From NCBI GenBank assembly GCA_009193035.1, contig SWDT01000026.1:124001-188000 (forward strand): a stretch of DNA of 64,000 nt, read 5' to 3'. Within the stretch, counting starts at the first letter, position 1. Every line of letters begins with the position of its first letter. The position numbers were made by a program, and so were the translations under genes. Source of the stretch: Halicephalobus mephisto. Its lineage: Eukaryota; Nematoda; Chromadorea; Rhabditida; Panagrolaimidae. This document shows positions 1 to 11,814 of the stretch, piece by piece. The notes under the pieces are model-generated. The model was not told where the DNA came from and ran no database searches. It worked only from the letters and a program-made list of their open reading frames with translations.

Positions 1-635
1 TGCACTCAGGTTGGTTTTTTAAAATATAAAAATTAATAAAAATATTTTTTTTTCATTCTTGGGTCTCACAACGAAAAAGTTTTTTTTATTTTTATTTATC
101 AAAAATTTAAATTTATTTTAGTTTAATATTATTTTTTAAATTTTCGTGACTTTACGAAACTATAAATTTGTCTCAAAACTATTTCGCAACAAACTTTGAA
201 TTTTTATAATATAATTTTATTCGATTTTTAAAATTTTTATAATAATTTTGTTTTATTTTTTATTTTTATAATTTTATTCAATTTTTAAAATTTTATAATT
301 TTATTCGATTTTTTAAATTTTGAAATTTTATAATAATTTTATTTAATTTTTAAAATTTTTATAATTTAATTTTATCTAATTTTTATATTTTTATTGTCAA
401 ACATTAAAATATCAATTTATTTTAGTTGATTTTTAATATTATTTTTCTAATTTTTAAATCAAGTAATTTTTGTTTTTTTATAAAATTAAATTTCGAAGAT
501 TTACTTTATTTAGATAAAATTAGTCACAATTATTTATTTTTTATTTTTAAAAACAAAAATAATAATTTTAGAATTGGGATTAATTATCGGTTATTTGTTA
601 CTAAAAAGTAAAATTTTGAAACAATATTTTTCTAG
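1..635. other. AT-rich intron or flank, no gene seen
   Basis: This stretch is almost pure A+T with simple imperfect repeats around 190-400 built on words such as ATTTTATAATTTTATTCGA. No exon-like segment is visible on either strand. It ends at a splice acceptor (TTTTTCTAG, AG at 634-635), so it is most likely an intron of the MAM-domain gene that follows. Confidence 0.6.
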
Positions 636-2258
636 GATATCAGTTACGACAGCGAATCCTCGAGAGTGGAAGTCGACGTGATTCATCCTGGAGATCAGAT
701 TTTTGCTGTGGAAATCGTAATTTCGAATTTTGTAAAACCAGGAATTTTTATTTTGGACAATCTGGAATATGAAGCAGAATTGTGCGAAGATGCTTCTTTC
801 AATGTTGAATCCACTACAACAACTACAGTATGATTTTTAATAATTTTAGTTTTTGAAATTTGTTTTTAGTTTCCACAACCCCGGAACATCGCCTTCGGAT
901 CCCAACTCCGATCGAACCCCTTCCCCATCGAAAATGGCGGATTTCAACCTCTCGGAAATCCAACCTACAGCCAAGGACGACCAGCATATCCAGTTAATCC
1001 TCCGATCGTTAGACAAGAATTCCAATCTTATGTGACTTCGTTCCCCCAACTAGTGACAACAACTGCGGTTCCGGTTACCCCTAAGAACCCCTTCGGACCA
1101 GATAGTCCTCTGAATGGAGTACCTTCGGGGAATTCTCGTGTACCATCTTCGGTTATAAGTCGTCCCGTCGGACAACCCGAGATAACAGACGGAATCGCAT
1201 TCGTTCAGAATAAGTACATCCAAGCCTCGAGACAAAGTATCGTTTCCAAAGGCATCAAGAAAGTCTCTTCCTGTAACATCCTTGAATGTACCTTCAATTC
1301 TGATTTTTGTCATTATTCTCAACCAGAAATCAGCAGCAAAGGAATACGGTCAGTCTTAATTTAGAAAATTAAAAAAAAATATCACTTCATCATATGTAGT
1401 ACAATATCTGTTAAATCAAAAATTAACTTTTTAGTATCAGAAAACTTTAAAAATATTACTTCATCATATGTAGTACAGTATCTATTAAATCAAAAATTAA
1501 TTTTTTAGAATCAGAAAACTTTAAAAATATCACTTTATTATATGTAGTACAGTATCTGTTAAATCAAAAATCAACTTTTTAGAATCAGAAAACTTTAAAA
1601 ATATCACTTCATCATATGTAGTACAGTATCTGTTAAATCAAAAATCAGCTTTTTAGAATCAGAAAACTTTAAAAATATCACTTTTTCATATGTAGTACAG
1701 TATCTATTAAGTCAAAAATTAACTTTTTAGTATCAGAAAACTTTAAAAATATCACTTTATTATATGTAGTACAGTATCTGTTACATCAAAAATTAACTTT
1801 TTAGACATGGAAAATGGCAAATTTCTCGATCGAAAATTGGAAACCCCCTTACTGGGATCAAGAATGAAGACTCCTCTGACCATGGGGGCTTTGCTTTCGT
1901 CGGAATGGATCAACATACAGCGAAGATGAAAGGTCGTACAGTATACGTTCTGGAAAGTCCGACATTCACTCTCGAAGCCGACACTCTTCTCAGTTTCGAT
2001 CTCTACAGAAGATCCAACGCGATTACTCTTCAAGTTTGTTTGGATTCGCTCATGAATTGTCCTTACGAAGCCCCTGGTCTTGAAAGTACCGTATACTGGA
2101 GAGAAGGAGAATCTTTGATCATGCCGAAAAAAACGAAGAAAGTTTTCTTCGTGGCGACCCAATGGAAGAGGTTCAAGTGGCTCGCGATCGACAACATCGT
2201 CATCAACAAAGGCCGGGGATGTCACGGACTTCAAGCTTTGAGAAAACCAAATTTATGA
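636..2258 (+). CDS. MAM-domain protein, 3' end of gene (last three exons)
   Basis: Three exons can be joined in phase: 636-827, 870-1348 and 1805-2258 (TGA), giving 374 visible residues; the 5' end lies outside the window. The first exon reads as the end of one MAM domain (ISNFVKPGIFILDNLEYEAELC, where the IxLDNxE..C ending is typical). The second exon is a Pro/Ser/Thr-rich linker leading into LECTFNSDFCHY, which starts a second MAM domain. The third exon carries DHGGFAFVGMD and ends with WLAIDNIVINKGRGCH, the usual MAM finish. MAM domains are adhesive, extracellular and disulfide-bonded, so the product is probably secreted or the ectodomain of a surface protein. No membrane segment follows the last domain; the protein stops 11 residues after it. 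Family assignment is by motif only. A polyadenylation signal follows at 2324. Confidence 0.8.
1375..1803 (+). repeat. Six-copy ~74-bp tandem repeat inside MAM intron
   Basis: The intron 1349-1804 consists of about six tandem copies of a unit of about 74 bp containing CATATGTAGTACAGTATCTG and ending near AACTTTTTAG. Copies start near 1381, 1454, 1528, 1602, 1676 and 1750. Each unit carries a decoy of the real acceptor AACTTTTTAG used at 1804. Confidence 0.9.
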
Positions 2259-2323
2259 ATTTTGTACATTTTTTAAAGTTAAATTTTTCCAAAAAATGAT
2301 CTGAACCTTTTCTGGTTTTTTTG

Positions 2324-2329
2324 AATAAA
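2324..2329 (+). terminator. Polyadenylation signal AATAAA of the MAM gene
   Basis: AATAAA lies 66 bases after the MAM gene stop codon, at the usual position for a nematode 3' UTR. Confidence 0.55.
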
Positions 2330-2356
2330 AATAATACTTTGAAAATTGGATGGGAT

Positions 2357-2479
2357 TTAATAAATCTTCGGATCTGGCTCTCGAAAGTCAAGTGGCGCAA
2401 CAGATCGACCCCAACTGGAGCCAGGTGGTCCCAATTTTGGATTATCTTCGGATTCCCTTTCGGGTTTGAAGTCAACATC
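2357..2479 (-). CDS. Possible terminal exon, unassigned minus-strand gene
   Basis: On the minus strand an acceptor-like AATCCAG is followed by an open frame of 40 codons ending TAA at 2357. It is rich in charged residues and proline (DVDFKPERESEDNP..., ...PPGSSWGRSV...) and less AT-rich than its surroundings. I do not recognise it. It could be the last exon of the gene whose other piece lies at 3085-3243, since both contain a PGSS motif encoded by the same CTGGAGCCAGG word, but the splice phases I tested do not join them directly. Confidence 0.3.
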   Translation of the reverse strand, partial: DVDFKPERESEDNPKLGPPGSSWGRSVAPLDFREPDPKIY

Positions 2480-2730
2480 CTGGATTTTTCGAATTAATTA
2501 GAATTTCTAGAAATACTGTAGGAAATTCTAAATTTTCAAAGAAAATTGTGAATTTTAAAATTTTAAAGAAAATTATAAATTTGATACAATTCTGAAATAT
2601 TTGAAAATTTTAAGATTTTGAAATTTCCTAAAATGTAAAAAAATTTATCTTTTAGTTTTTTATGAAAATTTCTAAAATTTTTCAAGTATTCTGAATCTGT
2701 TGTAAATTTAAAACTAACATTAATTACAGT

Positions 2731-3040
2731 AAAATTCCCAAAAATATTTTATAAAAAAATTTTATTTTTAATTTTCACAATAATTTAATTTTAATTATAT
2801 TTTTAAAAAATACAAAAAAAATAAATTTTATAATTTTGAATCTCAACTAGAAAATTTCCAAAAATATTTTATAAAAAAACTTTATTTTTAATTTTTACAA
2901 TAGTGTGATTTTAATTATATTTTTAAAAAATACAAAAAAACTAAATTTTATAATTTTGAATCTCAACTATAAAATTCCCAAAAATATTTTATAAAAAAAT
3001 TTTATTTTTAATTTTTACAATAGTGTGATTTTAATTTTAT
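2731..3040. repeat. ~120-bp tandem repeat, about 2.5 copies
   Basis: CCAAAAATATTTTATAAAAA recurs near 2737, 2857 and 2978, giving a period of about 120 bp in AT-rich non-coding DNA. Confidence 0.8.
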
Positions 3041-3084
3041 CAATAAACAACAATGATCAACTGTATCCTCAAAAATCCGAAATC

Positions 3085-3243
3085 TCAGCTGGAGCCAGGC
3101 GTTAATCCTAAAATTGCGCAAAAACACTTTACTTCAACCAAAAATTTACCGATCAAAACTTTTGTCGGCACGAAATTTAATCTGTCGCCGCTTTGAGGAT
3201 AATTGTTTGTTTGTCTTTGTCGGATATTGAAAGGAGTGGTCAT
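3085..3243 (-). CDS. Possible short two-exon coding segment
   Basis: ATG at 3243 opens a 31-codon frame (MTTPFNIRQRQTNNYPQSGD...) to a good donor (GTAAAT) at 3149. After a 42-bp intron, a second exon starts at 3107 and ends TGA at 3085, for 38 residues in all. Splice sites and phase agree, but the product is very short and unrecognised, and upstream exons may be missing. Confidence 0.25.
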   Translation of the reverse strand: MTTPFNIRQRQTNNYPQSGDRLNFVPTKVLIGKFLVEVKCFCAILGLTPGSS

Positions 3244-4967
3244 TAGTCTTGTAAAAAACAAAAAATTAATTTCTTTAATCCATAACTACCAGTTAAAAAA
3301 AAATCAATATTAAAAACAAAAAACGAAATTTCGTGTCGAGACATTTTTTTTATTTTTGTAAATTATTTTGTAAATTTTCAACTTTAAGTACGGTAATATT
3401 GTGTATTTTAAAATAAAAATAGTATTTATAAATGATTAAAAATGAATAAAAAAATTATATTTTTAAATAAAATCAAAAAATTATTTTTTGTAAAAAATAA
3501 ACAATTTTTAAATTATTTTCAGGAATTCTACCGTATCCCGAATAACTTCTTATATGATTGTTTAAAAGACTGTTAATTAAGTTTATAGTCAATAAATAAA
3601 TCAAAAAATTTTTGTTAAAATTATTGATTTATTCGTATTTATTTATTATTTCGTAATTTCTGAACTTTCGATACAGTAATCTTACATGTTTTTGTATCTA
3701 ACTTGTTCACACGAGTCGTCACAGATGAATAAAATAAAAAATCACTTTTTGTGTGCAACTGCGAAAATTATCTTCTCAAAAACAATAAGTGGTCTCGAAA
3801 CGATATTTGACGACATTATTGTTTTTAATTTTTGATTTTTTAAAATCAAATATTTTAAAACATGTTTTATTTAAAGTTTATGTTGAATTTTTGGAATTTA
3901 ATAATGCAGAAAAGTCAGTTATTCGACCCAACAATGGACCCAAATATTTTCACTTCCGAACAATGGACAAAGTTGATAATTAGGCGTTTATGGCAGCTGT
4001 AAATGAAAACTACGCAACAAGCGAGTCAAATGAGGTCAGTGGTCTTCTCTAAAATCACCTACAGTATCATAGTAAATAACAACAATTTAATTATTTTAAA
4101 TAAATAAATACCTTAACGAGCTATAGTTTTCCATAAAATTTCATCCAGATATAACAACTTTGAACTAAGTTATGGTCAAAAGACACAACATTTTGAAGTA
4201 AAGATTCTGCAGCAGATGAGACTCAAATGATACATATCAACGAGTTACAATAGTTTATAAAACTTAATTCTTATATGACTGTTTTGAACTAAGTTATGAT
4301 CGAAAGACACAACATTTTGAAACATAGTTTCTGCAGAAGATGAGAATTCAAATGATACATATCAACGGGTTACAATAGTTTATAAAATTCAATTCTTATA
4401 AGACTATTTTGAACTAAATTATGATCGAAAGACACAACATTTTGAAGCATAGTGTCTGCAGCAGAAAACTTCAAAAAATAAGTGACAGTCCAAATGATAG
4501 GTCTTAAAGAGTTGTAATTGTCCATAAAATTATATTCTGACATGACTGTTTTGAAAAAGTTATGATTGAAAGTTGCAAACTTTTGAGACATATTTGATAT
4601 TATTCGAATGTTGAAAGTTATTTTTTTCAATGTTGAAAGTAATTATTGCAATTCCTCAAAAGCAATTTCCCGAGAAATCTGATTCCGAATCCAATTAAGT
4701 CTTCCGATTCTCGAAGGACCTAGAATCAAAAAAGTCAAAACAATCAAAAGTCTCAAATCTCCATGATTTTTTGCGCCGGCAATTTGATGCTCATTTGGCT
4801 TTCGTCGGCGAATTACTGTGCCATCTCAGCTGCTACCATCCGCCCAAGTGCCAAATCCAACAGAAACATTCCTCCCATCGTGATTAGCGGATTTGTGCCA
4901 AATCCTCAGATCGGTTTTTTATTGTTGATCAAACAACTCAAGTGAGAACTTGCTTCCGGGAAGGTCA
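3244..4967. other. Gene-free AT-rich stretch upstream of SIX gene
   Basis: Nothing convincing is encoded here. Around 3660-3780 there are fragments resembling the end of the 150-165 bp inverted-repeat element seen elsewhere (TTTTTGTGTGC). A degenerate tandem repeat occupies 4150-4600. The segment 4763-4945 is GC-richer and open on the plus strand, but I see no protein family in it; it may be 5' UTR or promoter of the SIX gene. Confidence 0.4.
4150..4600. repeat. ~115-bp degenerate tandem repeat, about four copies
   Basis: Units share AAAGACACAACATTTTGAA followed by TCTGCAGCAGATGAGA-like and CAACGAGTTACAATAGTT-like segments. Copies begin near 4180, 4300, 4425 and 4545, the last being the most diverged. 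Confidence 0.75.
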
Positions 4968-7174
4968 ATGAAGGAGAAAAACGACCAATTATTGTCAGAT
5001 ATCTTCAACACTGAACAGGTTAGTTTTGGGGTACTGTAATAAACAAATCATCATTTTCCCTTCAGAAATATTACTGTATAAATTCTTATCTTTTATAATG
5101 ATGATCAAAATTGGTCTTTTTTGAGTAATTTCTTAGATTACGGTATTAGAAAAAATCACGACATATCGTAGAAGATTTTTAAAATTCTCAGAATCTGCTA
5201 TGTTCAAAAATTTTGAAAAACTATTTACACAAAAAATGCAACTTTCGATACAGTAACGAATCCAAATCGTCACTATTATTTTTTAGTTTTTTACAAATGT
5301 TAAATATTCATGAAAATGTGATGATTGTTATATTTCATAATTGTTAAGAAGTCAAAAGTTACACTTTTGTGTGTATAAATCCAAATTTCGTCATTTTCAG
5401 TCTTGAATGGAAAATCATATTAAATTGCTTTGATACGGATTTTTAAAAGTTCATTACTGTCATTTCTAATTTCTACAATTGTATAATTCTTAAACTTTTC
5501 AGAATCAAATATAAAATTTCACTGTTTTCGGTTCTGAGTGGAAAGTTCTAGAAATTCTTCTTGAGACAATTTCCCAGACTTTCTATATTGAACTGTATAA
5601 TTTTGAAAATATTGTAATTATAAAACTCCTCAGAAATATTGAAATCTAAAATTTCGCAATTCTTGGTCTCAAGAAAAAACAAAATTTCGTGTTGAGAAAA
5701 TTTTTAAAATTTTACAACAAACATTTTCACTTTTTACAATATTATAATTTTTTAAAATTATTAATGTTTTCAGATTGAATGTATCTGTGAAGCCCTCTAT
5801 CAAGCACAAGACGGAAAAAAACTGATCAAATTTTTCTCCGAAGACGAAAACATCCTCAGATTCCACTACCATTCTCCGAGTGTGATCTTGGCTTATCTCC
5901 ATGCTCTCTTCTACGCCGGCAGATTCGAAGACGTATGTCATTGGCTTCAACAGAACAAATTCGAAGAAAAACATTACGACGAACTTCGACGACTTTGGTA
6001 TGAGACCAAATACGCCGAGGACCAAAGGAGAAAAAACAAACTTCTCGGTCCAGTCGAGAAATACAGATTGAGGAAGAAGTTCCCTCCTCCCACGAGTATC
6101 TGGGACGGGGATGAAGTTGTCTACAGTTTCAAGGAAAAAGACAGAGCTGTAAGTTGATGTCTTGTAATTACGGAAAAATATCAGTTATATTATTTTTACT
6201 AAATCGTTCTTCAAAAAATTGCTAAACTGAATATGTCCAAGTTTTTGGATCTTCTTAAAGTTATAAATCCCTTCTGGAAACATGCATTCTAAAATATCTT
6301 TGATCAGTATTGTCGTAGAGGCATGTATATCTAAGAATAACTTTTTCTAAGGATTTAGAACAAAGTTATAATTTAAAAAAAGTAAAATTAAGGACATTAT
6401 AGAGATCGTAGTTGAAGATAGGGTTAGGGTCAGAGTCAAAGAAAGAAATAGGCCAGAATCACAGTAATATTCAAGATTCAAGTCACGACGAGACCGAATT
6501 TTCATCCTTGGAAGTTCCAGTTTACATCATACTTGTTTAACTAGATAGTCATTGAAATCCGTCAGTTATAAAATATAAAATTAACTTTTAGATCCTCAAA
6601 AAATACTACAATCAAAACAAATACCCTAACCCAGCCGAAAAGAAGGCCATTGCAGAGAAGACTGGTTTGAAAATTGTCCAGGTTAGTTCCATATAAAAAC
6701 TAAAATTATTCACGATTTTAAAAAGTATATTTATAATATTTAAGCAAATTTTTATGAAAAATATTTAAAAAACCACAATAATTGCAATTTTGTGATTTTT
6801 TAAATTTAAATTTCGACATATTTAAATTTAAATTTTAGAAATTAAATTTTTTCAAATTGTGAAATAGTACTTACGACCACAAAAAAACTGTTTTATTTTA
6901 TGTATTTAAAAAGTTAATTTTTCATTATTTTACTGATTACTGTAAAAAAATAATTTTTCTTTTCAAAAATATTTTAATTTTAATTTAAAATAAAAAATAA
7001 GGGTTTTCAGATATTTTTGGATGGAAAATTTATGGAAATGATAAATAATTTAATTAAATTTTTAAAATTTATTAATTTTAGATTTCAAATTGGTTCAAAA
7101 ACAGACGGCAACGAGACAAAACGGGCTCTGATTCTTCTATTTCTCCAAAGATGTTCTCCATTACTGGATTCTGA
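4968..7174 (+). CDS. SIX-family homeodomain transcription factor (SIX4/5-like)
   Basis: Four exons, 4968-5018, 5774-6148, 6592-6681 and 7082-7174 (TGA), join in phase to 202 residues. The ATG at 4968 is the first after an in-frame stop at 4926 and leads into IFNTEQIECICEAL, the normal start of a SIX domain. Residues about 10-125 are the SIX domain (YHSPSVILAYLHALFYAGRF, then RLWYETKYAEDQRRK and GPVEKYRLRKKFPPP). Residues about 128-187 are the homeodomain, with recognition helix ISNWFKNRRQRDK. Pieces such as VVYSFKEKDRA and NKYPNPAEKK resemble SIX4/5 (nematode unc-39 type) more than SIX1/2 or SIX3/6; this subclass call is from memory of family sequences. SIX factors act in the nucleus as DNA-binding regulators of mesoderm and neuron fate. 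The tail after the homeodomain is only about 15 residues, shorter than most SIX4/5 proteins. Confidence 0.9.
5226..5375 (+). mobile_element. Short inverted-repeat element (family M), copy A
   Basis: A 150-bp element within SIX intron 1. It begins TACACAAAAAATGCAAC and ends AAGTTACACTTTTGTGTGTA, i.e. inverted termini. Inside are CAGTAAC, TCGTCACTATTA and AATATTCATGAAAA, shared with copies at 27887, 29952, 57183 and 57466. No coding capacity, so a MITE-type non-autonomous element. Confidence 0.8.
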
Positions 7175-7483
7175 AATGAACTTAATGAATTTTTTACCCG
7201 AAATATATCCTCCGATTTAATTGAATATTAATTATAGATCCAATGAATTTGGCAAATGATAAAGAAAAATGAAATTTTAATCATATGAGGATATTTCAGA
7301 AAAGTGCATTTCAAAGTTGTACTGGATAAATACTAGGGTTTTACTTGTATTTGCTGTGATTATTATTTGTAAGTATAAAAATCCTTATTATATTTATTTA
7401 CGATCAATATTTCATGTTTTTGATCTGAGTTTTACTAAGAATTTTTGAACATGATAATGGACTAGTTCTAGTGATAATACAAG

Positions 7484-7884
7484 TACACAAAAAAAAGATA
7501 TATTAAAACGGTTCTGATATATCTCATACATTATATTCAATGCCTGATACATCCAAGATGGTTTAATTCATCGATACATTATATATAATGCACTGATATT
7601 ATATTTGATGCATCAATATGTTATGTATGGAATGCCTGATATATTAAAGATGATTTAATTCATCGATACATTATATATAATGCACTGATATTATACTTGA
7701 TGCACCGATATGTTACATATAGAGTGCTTGATACATAAGAGTTGGTTTAATGTATCGATACATTGAATATAATAGATCGATATTACACTTAATATATCGA
7801 CATATTGAATATAATATATCCAATACATCAGAACTATTTTAACGTACTGATACATTGCATAGTATTTGCTATTTTTCGTGTGTG
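7484..7884. repeat. TA-rich palindromic repeat element
   Basis: About 400 bp of short palindromes (ATCGATACATTATAT-like, TTAAAACGGTTCTGATAT-like) bounded by TACACAAAAAA on the left and TTTTTCGTGTGTG on the right. Related elements occur at 14443, 42672, 43003 and 53779. Confidence 0.75.
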
Positions 7885-9065
7885 AAATTTGGTTCAAAAA
7901 CTAATTTAAGAGAAGTTAGAAATCAACTTTTGTAGCAAATTTTCTAATAATAATAAGGATTCGCAATCATGCTAGTACAAGTAGGAATTAGCTGAAAAAC
8001 AACTATTGATGTTAAGGAAAATTATTGAATTTCTGTGATTATGATTATGTCTAGTTTCAGTGCAGTGGCAGTGCGAGACATATTTATTATTCAATGAATC
8101 CATTGTGTGTAACAAATTCTCATCCATCAAACTTCAAAAAAGCACAAACTACATTAAAATTCACAATAGATTCAAAACATTAGTTTAGAGCATTATTATT
8201 CACAAAAATTCATCGATTAAAAAACATTTTAACTTTATCGATAAATTCTGAACTCGATAAATTTTTAATTTTATACTTTTTGAATTTAGACAACGAAAAA
8301 ACTAGTTTAATCGCTATTTTTGAATGTTTGTCAAGTTGGGGAAATCCCTCAGTTACAATGTGTTTTTTCTTTTTGAAATATAAACTACGAATTTACTTCT
8401 TCTGTAACACAAAGTTATCCGAAATTTCAACAATGTTCTTTGACACAAAGGACAAGAGCAATTCGAGATCTCTGTGTCCTCGACAAGGAAGGGTAATCAA
8501 ACAATGATGGAATCTACGAAGTGGGTGATTCCGAGGACTTAAAAATGAGCAACTATGGGTTAATACAGTTGTGTTATTGTAAGCATTAGAAATAAATGTT
8601 GCGGGATTGTTTCGATATGAATTTCTATAATCTTTATGAATTTCTATAATCTTTAAGAAAATCATGAAATTTAACATTTAAAATGTCAAGTCCAAGTTTT
8701 CACTGGATTCTGAAGAATTGTAAGAATTTTAATGAGGATCTAGAACATCTCAGAAATTGTTACAAGATTTTAGATAGTTCTAGAATTTTCTACTGGATTT
8801 GCGACTATTCTAGAAGCATTTCTAAGATTGTAAATGGTTTTAGAGGCATTTATGAAATATTTAAACATTTTCGAATCTTACAAAAAATGCTGGAAATATT
8901 CTACAAAATCTTCAAAAATTTCACATTTTTACACTCGATTCTAGAACCATGAAGTTTTTAAAATTTTCATAATTCTCAAAAATATTTCTTAAAATTTTAG
9001 AATTTTTACAATGATTTTAAAATGTTTTAGAAGTTTTATAGTTTTTTCGATAATTTCAAAAGTTT
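7885..9065. other. Gene-free AT-rich stretch
   Basis: No recognisable gene or RNA. Open frames at 8280-8507 (+) and 8393-8677 (-) are on opposite strands of the same bases and lack splice or family support. The stretch 8683-8952 is made of TTCTAGAA/GAATTTT-type low-complexity repeats. Confidence 0.5.
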
Positions 9066-9149
9066 CTACAAGACTAATTGATAAAAAATGAATTTGATAA
9101 TTTTGAGTTTGTCTGGTTGTAGAATCGATAATTCCAATTGGATTGTTTC

Positions 9150-9625
9150 AGAAAATTGAAAGTATGTAAACAATGAGCATTCCTCGGGCTTGATCGTGGA
9201 TTCACGACAAACACAGGGTACGCCCAGGTTTCCCGCATTTACACAGTCATCGAGGGGTCTGGAACTTGGCTCAAATCTGAGATTTGCATCGATTTTGCGT
9301 GAAGTGTAAAGAATCACGTGATTAGTCCAGAATTTGAATTTATGAATAATTTCCGAACCTTGATCAATAGGAAACTCACAATTGAAATTTTACGAATGTT
9401 GTTTATTTTTGTCGAAATTTAAAAATTTTAAAGAACGAATTTCAAGGTAAGTTACATTCCGTCAATCAAAGTCCCGTAATAGCTTCGTCTTTTTTGAAAT
9501 CCTGCGGTCTCGTTTTTCTGTCCTCGGGAAACAATAATGGATATTATCCGAGGAAAGCACAAAGTCGGTGTTTTCTTTCACTTTCCTATCCGAAAGAGTC
9601 CAATGGAGCTTTTTACGCTATGCAC
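9150..9625 (-). CDS. Possible exons of an unassigned minus-strand gene
   Basis: Two GC-richer pieces look coding on the minus strand. One, about 9459-9615, follows an acceptor-like AAAAAG and reads through charged sequence (e.g. SDRKVKENTDFVLSSDNIHY) to a TGA. The other, about 9150-9317, includes a Cys-rich run (CVNAGNLGVPCVCRESTIKP). I could not join them with consistent splice sites, and no family is evident. Confidence 0.2.
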
Positions 9626-9779
9626 TCACTTACAAGGGGAAGTTACTTGTTTTAAAATTTTAATACAATCAATAGCTGCTATTATAGCTTACGGACTACG
9701 TATTCAGAATTTTTATTTGTTTTGGCTATGTATTTTTTGAAATGGAAAAATCAAACATTTGTGTAAAATTTCATAAAAG

Positions 9780-10640
9780 GTGAAAAAGGAACACTGTCTA
9801 TTCAGCGAGATGTGATCGCATATTTTTGAAGCTTTTATTTTACTTAAATTTTGTAGATAGATGATTTTTTACCTTCCTGACGAGATAATAGAATAAGTAT
9901 ATAAAATTTGATGAGTAAAATATTGAAAAATTGTAGGGGAACACTATGTCTGTCTACATAGAGTTGATTATTTTCAAAACCCTCTTTTTTATTTATATTT
10001 TATCAATTTGAGTAATTTTTATCTTTAAATACATTTTTATCTTTTTCCAACAAAAGAATAGAAAAAATTTGAAGAATTTTAAATCTAAATCGTTGAAAAA
10101 TTGTAGGGGAACACTATGTCTGCCTATATAGAGTTGATTATTTTCAAAATCCTCTTTTTTATTTATATTTTATCAATTTCAATAATTTTTGTGTTTAGAT
10201 GCGTTTTCCTCTTTATGAAGTAAGATAATGTAATAAACGTACAAACTTTCACATAAAGGAAATTGGAAAAACGGAGAGAAACACCTTGCTTTTTCGAGAT
10301 TAAATTATATATTTTTGAAGCGCTCGTTTCCTGTTTAAAAGTATTCATTTTAGTCATTCTTGCTCGTATTTATATACATTTATAATTTTCCTAAATGGAG
10401 TAATAAACTAAATATGTAAAATTTTGTAAAAAAATATGAAAAACCTGAGGGAACACTTTTCTTCTTTAATAAAATTCATATTTGAAGTATTATTTTCTCG
10501 TTCAAACTTTACAAACTTTTGTAATTTTTCATGTTAAGATGTGGTTTCATCTTCCTCAAATACGATAGTAGAATAAATCTAAGAAATTTCATAAATAAAA
10601 AGTTTCAAAAATCAGGGGAACACTTTTCTTCTTTGTCGAG
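9780..10640 (+). repeat. ~168-bp degenerate tandem repeat, six copies
   Basis: GGGGAACACT-type words recur near 9788, 9937, 10107, 10278, 10448 and 10616, each followed by AT-rich sequence with CTTTTTTATTTATATTTTAT. The spacing is about 150-172 bp and copies are diverged. The two best copies (9937 and 10107) share long identical stretches. Confidence 0.8.
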
Positions 10641-11814
10641 ATTTGATTTTTAAAATTGTTATTTTTACTTTTTTATCAATTTTAATTTTTTCTTTATCAA
10701 TCAAGTATTTTAAATATTGATTTTTGTTATTCAATTCTTGTTTTCGAATAACAAATCAGAAACATTGAAAAACGAGAACCCAGATGTACGAATTTCCGGA
10801 TTCTTTCGTGTTCGAAAAGCGTTCAACAAAATTGGATTATAGATTTCGGATTTACCGTTCAGGGCTTTCGATTTCATTAATGATTGATTTCCAAAGACTG
10901 CTTGGATTAAAACTTATTTATTTAAAATATTTGTTGCTTATTTTAACTCAAATGGAAATGTTGTCATTCATTTTTAATTATTTCTGACGAAAAGTTTTAA
11001 ATTTTTTTCTTTTTTTTGAAATAAAATATTCATCGAGGATTTTTTGTGATGAATATGTGTTTTGTATCAGTATTGTTTTTTGCTTATTGTTTCGATTTTC
11101 TTTTGTGCAAGGAATATGGTAGAAATCATTTAGAATTCTTGTTTAAAATATTTAATTTTGTCTTTTAAATTTTTTTCAGTTTTTAAATAGATTTAGTCTT
11201 TGGTTAACATAATCATCTACCGTAATATTGTTGAATATTTTTTAGTTTTTTATTTAATAATCTGTCATTTTTGTAATTTTGTTGTTTTTCATTTTATAAA
11301 TACTTTATTTAAGAAAATATTTTTTGAATGAATCTAACAAGACTTAATTTGACGTCGAAAGTCTTTTAAAGTTAATCTTGACTTTTTTGTGTTAAAAAAT
11401 CCGATTTTTCATGAAAATAACACCGGATAGGGACTTTTGTATTTGAAAATGAGTATACTGCTGTAGTTTCTAAAACTAACAAAAGTGGTTTTGTGTAAAT
11501 AATGTTTCATTTTGTGATTTAAAAAACTAAAATGAATTTGCTTCCGTTCCTTAGTCTTTTTGTGAACTTTTGAATCCATGTTTAACCCTGTTGAAAAAAC
11601 GAGAACAACTCGGACTGTTCAACCAACTCGTTTCATGTTGTTGGATTCTGGCCTAACAATTCCTGTTTACTTTTTTTAAATTTTGACGCAAAGGTTTTGT
11701 TTAAATTTTTCACACCTCGCATAAGTAACTTTTTGAGACTTGTACAAAAACAGTCTTATTTCATTTTCGTGTTTTTAAAGTACGAATGATATTTGGTCAA
11801 TGTGAAAAAGTAAA
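10641..11814. other. Gene-free AT-rich stretch
   Basis: T-rich non-coding sequence with no supported gene, RNA or clear repeat. Confidence 0.5.

Noticed and set aside
4763..4945. 60-codon plus frame upstream of the SIX gene
   Set aside because: Not in phase with the SIX ATG and no family; most likely 5' UTR or promoter.
8393..8677. Minus-strand 94-codon frame
   Set aside because: No splice or family support, and the plus strand is open over much of the same interval.
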